NCBI GenBank assembly: GCA_015068365.1
Contig: SVKR01000180.1
Coordinates: 1-33,957, forward strand
DNA length: 33,957 bases
DNA from: Oscillospiraceae bacterium
GTDB lineage: Bacteria; Bacillota; Clostridia; Oscillospirales; Oscillospiraceae
Direction of reading: 5' to 3'
The translations under genes were made by a program, and so were the position numbers. Positions within the stretch are counted from its first letter, which is position 1, and each line of letters opens with the position of its first letter. Shown piece by piece: positions 30,103 through 33,957 of this stretch. A model generated the notes under the pieces. It worked only from the letters and a program-made list of their open reading frames with translations, did not search any database and had not been told where the DNA came from.

Positions 30103-31707
30103 TTACACCGCGTTTTCAGCGCCGGGGCAGCCCATGGGGGCGAAGCCCTCCTGCGGCAGCGCGCCGTTCATGCCGCCCATGGGACCGAAGCCGCCGCGCT
30201 GTGCTCCGCCCATCCGGCCGAAGCCCTGGTTGAAGCCGCCCTCCGGCAGCGCGCCGGGCATGCCGCTCATCTCACCGCCGGGCATGCCGTTCGCCTCACC
30301 ATCCGGGGCGCTGCCCGTCTGGCCGCCGAACATGCCGCCCATCCGGCCGCCGGGCATGCCGCCCATTTCGCCGCCGGGCATGCCGCCCATTTCACTGCCG
30401 GGCATGCCGCCCATTTCACCGCCGGGCATGCCGTTCGCCTCACCATCCGGGGCGCTGCCCGTCTGGCCGCCGAACATGCCGCCCGTCTGACCGCCGAACA
30501 TGCCGCCCATCCGTCCGCCGGGCATGCCGTCCGGGCCGGATACGCCGCTGGCGTTGGAAAGCTGGAAGCTGTCCGCCAGATACAGCTGGCCGACATAGTC
30601 GATGCCGGCCTCGCCGCCCATGGAGGCGCTGCGAACAGAGGCGCTGCCGCCCACCAGGTTGATGTTGCCGTTGGAGTCGATGCCGTCGCCGCTGCTGACG
30701 ATGGTGAGCTTGCCGCCGGTCATGTTGACGGAATAGGTCAGCTCGCTTTCATAAGCGCCGTCGGCGTTGGCGGCGTTCACCGCGTCGTCGGAGCTGTTGA
30801 CGGTGACATCGCCGCCCAGGAGATTTACCACCGTGCCCTCCAGGCCCTCGGCGCTTTGGAGCACCTGCACCACCGGGCCGCTGCCGTCGGCAGACCCCAG
30901 GGTGAGGATCCGGTCGGAGTGGATGGCGTCGTCCCCGGCCGTGACGGTGACGCTGCCGCTGAGGATCGTCAGGTCATAGTTTGTGTTGATGCCGTCGTTG
31001 GCGGCGGTGATGCTGACGGCGGCGCCGTCGAGGATCACGCTGGCGTCGTCCCCGGCCTTGATGCCGTTTTTCGCGTTGCCGATGACGGTCAGTGTGCCGT
31101 CGCCGGTGAGATAGACGCTGGACCCGGCCTTCACCTTCAGCGCCGCGCCGTCGTAGGCGTCGGCCACGGCGCTGTCCTCGCTGGTCTCATCGGCGGGGTC
31201 TTCGTTGTCCGTCAGCGTCACGCTGCCGGAGATGATGATCTTCGCCTCGGCTTCCTTGTTCACGCTCAGCGCCGCGCCGCTGCTGCTGGCCAGATCCAGA
31301 TCCTGCAGCACCAGCACCACGCCGGTGACGCCCTTTTTCACGGTGATGCCGCCGTCGGCGCATTTGCCGCTGATGACATAGGTGCCCGCTTCGCTGATCT
31401 TCACCTCGCCGCTGCTTTCGCTGACGGTGAGGTAGGTGGCGTTTGCCATGTCCGCCTCCAGCGCGGCGGCGGAGTTCTCTGCGGTGCCGTAGACGATCTC
31501 CGCAGCGCTTTCGGCGCTTTGCAGCGCCGTCTGCAGTCCTCCGGCGGCCATGCCGCCGCCGAAGCGCTGGCCCTGCGCAAACTCCTGCGCCGCAGCCGGA
31601 AGCTCGCCCGCGGCGGGTCTGGCCCCCTGCTCGGCGGCCAGCGCGCCCACCGTCAGGAAGGAACCGATCAGGCCCACGACCAGGGCCGATGCAACGATTT
31701 TTTTCAT
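30103..31707 (-). CDS. Secreted carbohydrate-binding-domain protein (Cthe_2159-like) with Met/Gly-rich tail
   Basis: A 534-residue exported protein (CAAGGAGGTAAAACAGTATG start). A signal peptide (MKKIVASALVVGLIGSFLTV...ALAAEQ) precedes a beta-helix-type domain, about residues 85-385, with rungs such as GTYVISGKCADGGITVKKGV, GTLTVIGNAKNGIKAGDDAS, TAANDGINTNYDLTILSG and VTAGDDAIHSDRILTLGS. This matches the family of Cthe_2159, a cellulose/pectate-binding calcium protein. The last 150 residues are Met/Gly/Pro-rich (GGMPGGEMGGMPG) with a 69-bp exact duplication. It stands behind a motif shared with sigI, so SigI control is likely. Ligand and attachment to the wall are unproven. Confidence 0.87.
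   Translation of the reverse strand: MKKIVASALVVGLIGSFLTVGALAAEQGARPAAGELPAAAQEFAQGQRFGGGMAAGGLQTALQSAESAAEIVYGTAENSAAALEADMANATYLTVSESSGEVKISEAGTYVISGKCADGGITVKKGVTGVVLVLQDLDLASSSGAALSVNKEAEAKIIISGSVTLTDNEDPADETSEDSAVADAYDGAALKVKAGSSVYLTGDGTLTVIGNAKNGIKAGDDASVILDGAAVSITAANDGINTNYDLTILSGSVTVTAGDDAIHSDRILTLGSADGSGPVVQVLQSAEGLEGTVVNLLGGDVTVNSSDDAVNAANADGAYESELTYSVNMTGGKLTIVSSGDGIDSNGNINLVGGSASVRSASMGGEAGIDYVGQLYLADSFQLSNASGVSGPDGMPGGRMGGMFGGQTGGMFGGQTGSAPDGEANGMPGGEMGGMPGSEMGGMPGGEMGGMPGGRMGGMFGGQTGSAPDGEANGMPGGEMSGMPGALPEGGFNQGFGRMGGAQRGGFGPMGGMNGALPQEGFAPMGCPGAENAV
30272..30484. repeat. 69-bp exact direct repeat in the Met/Gly-rich tail
   Basis: Copies 30272-30340 and 30416-30484 are identical and start 144 bp (48 codons) apart, preserving the frame. 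The shorter unit GGCATGCCGCCCAT recurs between them. Confidence 0.93.
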
Positions 31708-31778
31708 ACTGTTTTACCTCCTTGATTGCTTGAGAAACCGCCGGGAGAGGCCGGCCGGTTTTCTTTTTCACCCATCAA

Positions 31779-31812
31779 TACGCTCCCGCGCCGGGCAAAA
31801 CAGGGGTCGCGG
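31779..31812 (-). promoter_or_regulatory. Candidate SigI-type promoter of the carbohydrate-binding protein
   Basis: On the minus strand CCGCGACCCC-T-GTTTTGC, then 20 bases after GACCCC the tetramer CGTA (31779-31782). It equals the motif before sigI at 17 of 18 bases in the first block, while the rest of the two leaders differs. Confidence 0.72.
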
Positions 31813-31814
31813 CG

Positions 31815-31856
31815 AAAAAAACGCAAAAAACAGCCCCGGAAGCGCGCTTCCGGGGC
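31815..31856 (-). terminator. Terminator of the MATE-GHKL fusion gene
   Basis: On the minus strand an 11-bp stem (GCCCCGGAAGC and complement) is followed by TGTTTTTTGCGTTTTTTT, 14 bp after the stop. Confidence 0.92.
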
Positions 31857-31870
31857 GGAGAAATCGTCTT

Positions 31871-33613
31871 CTATATATGTATCGTCAGCACATTGAGGCC
31901 CAGAATACTCTGATATTCCACCTTTTCCGCCATGCGGAACACCATGCGGATGCCCAGGTTTGCGGTGGGGTCGGTCTCTGCGGCGATGCGCGCTCGCTCC
32001 TCCGGGTCAAAGGGCACGCAGTCATCCCGCACGCGCAGGATCACCTTTTGCCTCCGGCACACCACGCGCACGTCCACGCTGTGGCGCCGGCGGTCCTTGC
32101 CGAAGCCGTGGGCCACCACATTGCCCGCCATCTCCTCCAGGAAGAGCGCGGAGAGCAGCGCCCGGCGCCCGTCCACGCCGCATTCCCGGCAAAATTCCTG
32201 CACCTGCCCGGAGATGGTACAGACCTCTTCCAGGCTGCGCACGCTCAGGTCCATCCGCTCATCCGGCAGCGCGCCGAAGTCCCGCGGCAGGACCAAAAGC
32301 GCCTCCATGCTGCGGGGAAATGCCCCGCCACGCCGCCAGGCATCGGCGAGGATGACTGCGATGGTGGTCACGCCGTTGAGCACATTGGCGACATACAGCC
32401 CCGTCGTCCCGATGGCGGGGATCAGCAGCGCGCTGAAGGCCGACACGCACACCACGCCGTCCAGCAGGGAGAGCAGATGCACCAGCTTGTGCCGATCCAG
32501 CGTCTGCCCGCAGCAGACCACATGCATCGCCGGCACGCTGAGGGGCATGCAGAACGGCAGGATGCGAAAGCCCCACCGCGTCATGGCATAGACGCTCGCG
32601 GCGCTGTCGCGGCAGTAAAGCCGGGTCAGCGGGTCGGCCAGCGCCGACAGCACCAGTGCCATCAGCAGCACCATCGGCACATAGCGCCGCAGCATCACGC
32701 GCATGATGTCGGTCAGGCTCTGGCGGTCCTCCTCCCCGACGCTGACGCCGATGAGCATCCGGGACACGGCCAGCATCCCGTTGGGGACGGCCCAGAACAG
32801 GCCGAGGAAGGAGTTGCACGCGGCAAAGGCGCTCAGCCCCGCGCTGCCCACGAATTGCACCAGCAGGGCATTGACGATATAGCCCCGCAGGGTCTGATAG
32901 CCGTTTCCGGCGGCGCCGGGCAGGCCGATCTTGCAGACCTTGCCCAGCTCGCTCCAGTCGCAGGCGCGCAGGGAAAAGCGCAGCACCGCCCTCCGGCTCA
33001 GGAAATAGCCGGCCTCTACGGCGAAGAACACCCACTCGGCCAGCGAACCGGCCAGCGCCAGGCCGAAGGAGCCCATCTGCAGCCGGGAGACGAACAGATA
33101 CGTCAGCGCAGCGTTGGCCGCGATAAAGGTCACCCCCGCGGCGTTGACCCGGCGGGTCTGGTTTTCCAGGGACAGAAAGGACGCCAGCTGGCTGCCCAGA
33201 AGCATGGGGAACACGCCGATGGACTGTCCCAGCAGATAGCGGTTGAAGTGGGCGCGGACCGCCGGGTCCTTCGTAAAGCCCGCGGTCAGATCCAGCGCGC
33301 CCAGCAGCACCAGCACGGCGATGAACACCGCCGCGACCATGGCCGCCACAAGCAGATCCAGGGAAAAAACGCCCTGCATCTTCCCCCGCTCATTCCTGCC
33401 CAGATAGGTGCTGCAGAGGATGGACGCGCCGCCCACCAGAAGAATGCTGACGGCGCTCAGCAGCATGGAAATGGGGCCGTCCAGCCCCACAGCGCCCAGG
33501 GCGGAGGAGCCGATGGCGTTGCTGGCAAACAGGGAAGACACGATGCCGTTCACCGCGCCCAGGGCAGCCAGCAGGATCTGGATGGGGAGCAGGCGGAGCA
33601 TCAGCCGCGCCAC
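31871..33613 (-). CDS. MATE-family transporter fused to RsbW/SpoIIAB-like ATPase domain
   Basis: A 580-residue protein. Residues 1-440 are a MATE transporter with about twelve membrane segments (ALGAVGLDGPISMLLSAVSI; LENQTRRVNAAGVTFIAANA; GLPGAAGNGYQTLRGYIVNA). Ordinary MATE proteins end near 450. From about residue 455 to 580 there is a cytoplasmic GHKL ATPase like the RsbW/SpoIIAB anti-sigma kinases: LFLEEMAGNVVAHGF (N box), LRVRDDCVPFDPEER (G1) and TANLGIRMVFRMAEKVEYQS (G2). The start is uncertain: GTG 33613 is the first usual start in frame, while a strong GGGGGGAGGA lies 30 bases upstream with no start codon at proper distance. Function beyond transport plus ATP-dependent signalling is inference. 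Confidence 0.88.
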   Translation of the reverse strand: MARLMLRLLPIQILLAALGAVNGIVSSLFASNAIGSSALGAVGLDGPISMLLSAVSILLVGGASILCSTYLGRNERGKMQGVFSLDLLVAAMVAAVFIAVLVLLGALDLTAGFTKDPAVRAHFNRYLLGQSIGVFPMLLGSQLASFLSLENQTRRVNAAGVTFIAANAALTYLFVSRLQMGSFGLALAGSLAEWVFFAVEAGYFLSRRAVLRFSLRACDWSELGKVCKIGLPGAAGNGYQTLRGYIVNALLVQFVGSAGLSAFAACNSFLGLFWAVPNGMLAVSRMLIGVSVGEEDRQSLTDIMRVMLRRYVPMVLLMALVLSALADPLTRLYCRDSAASVYAMTRWGFRILPFCMPLSVPAMHVVCCGQTLDRHKLVHLLSLLDGVVCVSAFSALLIPAIGTTGLYVANVLNGVTTIAVILADAWRRGGAFPRSMEALLVLPRDFGALPDERMDLSVRSLEEVCTISGQVQEFCRECGVDGRRALLSALFLEEMAGNVVAHGFGKDRRRHSVDVRVVCRRQKVILRVRDDCVPFDPEERARIAAETDPTANLGIRMVFRMAEKVEYQSILGLNVLTIHI

Positions 33614-33669
33614 CAGGAACGTGTGATTAGATGATTCTTCCGCCGGTCCTCCCCCCCTCTCTTTTTCTC

Positions 33670-33698
33670 AGCATAGTCCATTCCGGCACCGGCGTCAA
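33670..33698 (-). promoter_or_regulatory. Promoter of the MATE-GHKL gene
   Basis: Minus-strand TTGACG (33693-33698), 17-bp spacer, TATGCT (33670-33675), giving a leader of about 50 bases. Confidence 0.72.
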
Positions 33699-33709
33699 CT
33701 GTTTTGCGC

Positions 33710-33743
33710 AAAAAACAGCCCCGGCATTTCAGACTGCCGGGGC
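33710..33743 (-). terminator. Terminator of cysK
   Basis: On the minus strand GCCCCGGCA pairs with TGCCGGGGC around an eight-base loop and is followed by TGTTTTTTGCGC. Confidence 0.9.
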
Positions 33744-33770
33744 CGAAAGGAAGGGAGAGGAAAAACCGGA

Positions 33771-33957
33771 TCATTCCGCGAACAGCGGCGTGGAGAGATA
33801 GCGGTCGCCGGTGTCGGGCAGCAGCACCACGATGGTCTTGCCCTTGTTCTCCGGGCGCTTCGCCAGGGTGACGGCCGCGTGCAGCGCCGCGCCGGAGGAG
33901 ATGCCCACCAGCACGCCCTCGGTGCGCCCGATCTGGCGCCCGGCGGCGAATGCGTCC
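33771..33957 (-). CDS. cysK: Cysteine synthase A, C-terminal end (partial)
   Basis: The minus-strand frame is open to the window edge and stops at 33771-33773. The 62 residues visible read ...[19 protein letters not shown]...[20 protein letters not shown] and end FAE. GISSGAA and the [11 protein letters not shown] block are the C-terminal hallmarks of O-acetylserine sulfhydrylase (CysK), a PLP enzyme making cysteine from O-acetylserine and sulfide. The N-terminal part with the PLP lysine is outside the window, so completeness is unknown. It has its own terminator, and the MATE gene downstream has its own promoter. Confidence 0.93.
   Translation of the reverse strand, partial: DAFAAGRQIGRTEGVLVGISSGAALHAAVTLAKRPENKGKTIVVLLPDTGDRYLSTPLFAE

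Noticed and set aside
31550-33634. 694-residue plus-strand ORF
   Set aside because: Shadow of the MATE-GHKL gene; crosses a terminator and the SigI-type promoter.

Overview
The window (about 34 kb, GC-rich, strong GGAGG-type ribosome binding sites, hairpin-plus-T-run terminators) looks like the chromosome of an anaerobic, high-GC gut-type Clostridia, most likely Oscillospirales/Oscillospiraceae. Reasons: a ferredoxin-linked 2-oxoacid oxidoreductase, Ptb/Buk, a MetF/MetV/RnfC2-type reductase, a SigI/RsgI pair, stalk-domain and SLH-like secreted proteins, and multi-domain sensors of the gut-Clostridia kind. No rRNA, tRNA, CRISPR array, IS element or prophage was seen.

Layout. 1-2438 (+): the end of a corrinoid/iron-siderophore type ABC importer (binding protein end, FecCD permease, ATPase with an extra C-terminal domain). 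2439-2770: a cobalamin-riboswitch-like core that appears cut off and joined to a scrap of an SLH-type surface protein. 2787-3602 (+): a secreted stalk-domain protein. 3678-6531 (-): an NSS sodium symporter and a lipoprotein with a tandem-repeat tail. 6726-10022 (-): a MinD-like ATPase followed by a four-subunit 2-oxoacid:ferredoxin oxidoreductase. Divergent from it, 10273-13834 (+): ptb, buk and a sodium:solute symporter. Together these can turn a 2-oxoacid, probably branched-chain, into acyl-CoA, acyl-phosphate and ATP.

14036-22766: a one-carbon/corrinoid region. A UroD-like methyltransferase (+) converges on a minus-strand run (MoaE-like protein, MutY, corrinoid protein, DUF2284 protein, homocysteine methyltransferase). 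A divergent plus operon encodes a MetV-like/RnfC fusion, a second stand-alone MetV and MetF, which I read as an NADH-linked methylene-THF reductase of the Acetobacterium type.

22846-33613: a HAD phosphatase, then signalling genes. An amino-acid permease is fused to a hybrid histidine kinase and is translationally coupled (ATGA) to a membrane sensor ending in a receiver domain. Next come a sigI-rsgI pair, a repeat island, a Cthe_2159-like carbohydrate-binding secreted protein and a MATE transporter fused to an RsbW/SpoIIAB-like ATPase. The sigI operon and the carbohydrate-binding protein share the upstream pattern CCGCGACCCC-N-GTTTTGC, with CGTA 20 bases after the CCCC block in both, so the second gene is a strong candidate SigI target. 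The window ends inside cysK (-).

The least conventional content is the set of transporter-signalling fusions (permease-kinase, MATE-GHKL), the SigI circuit whose anti-sigma factor lacks the usual Asn-Pro cleavage site, and the MetV/RnfC fusion with a duplicated MetV domain. Family assignments rest on motif recognition by eye; no database search was run.
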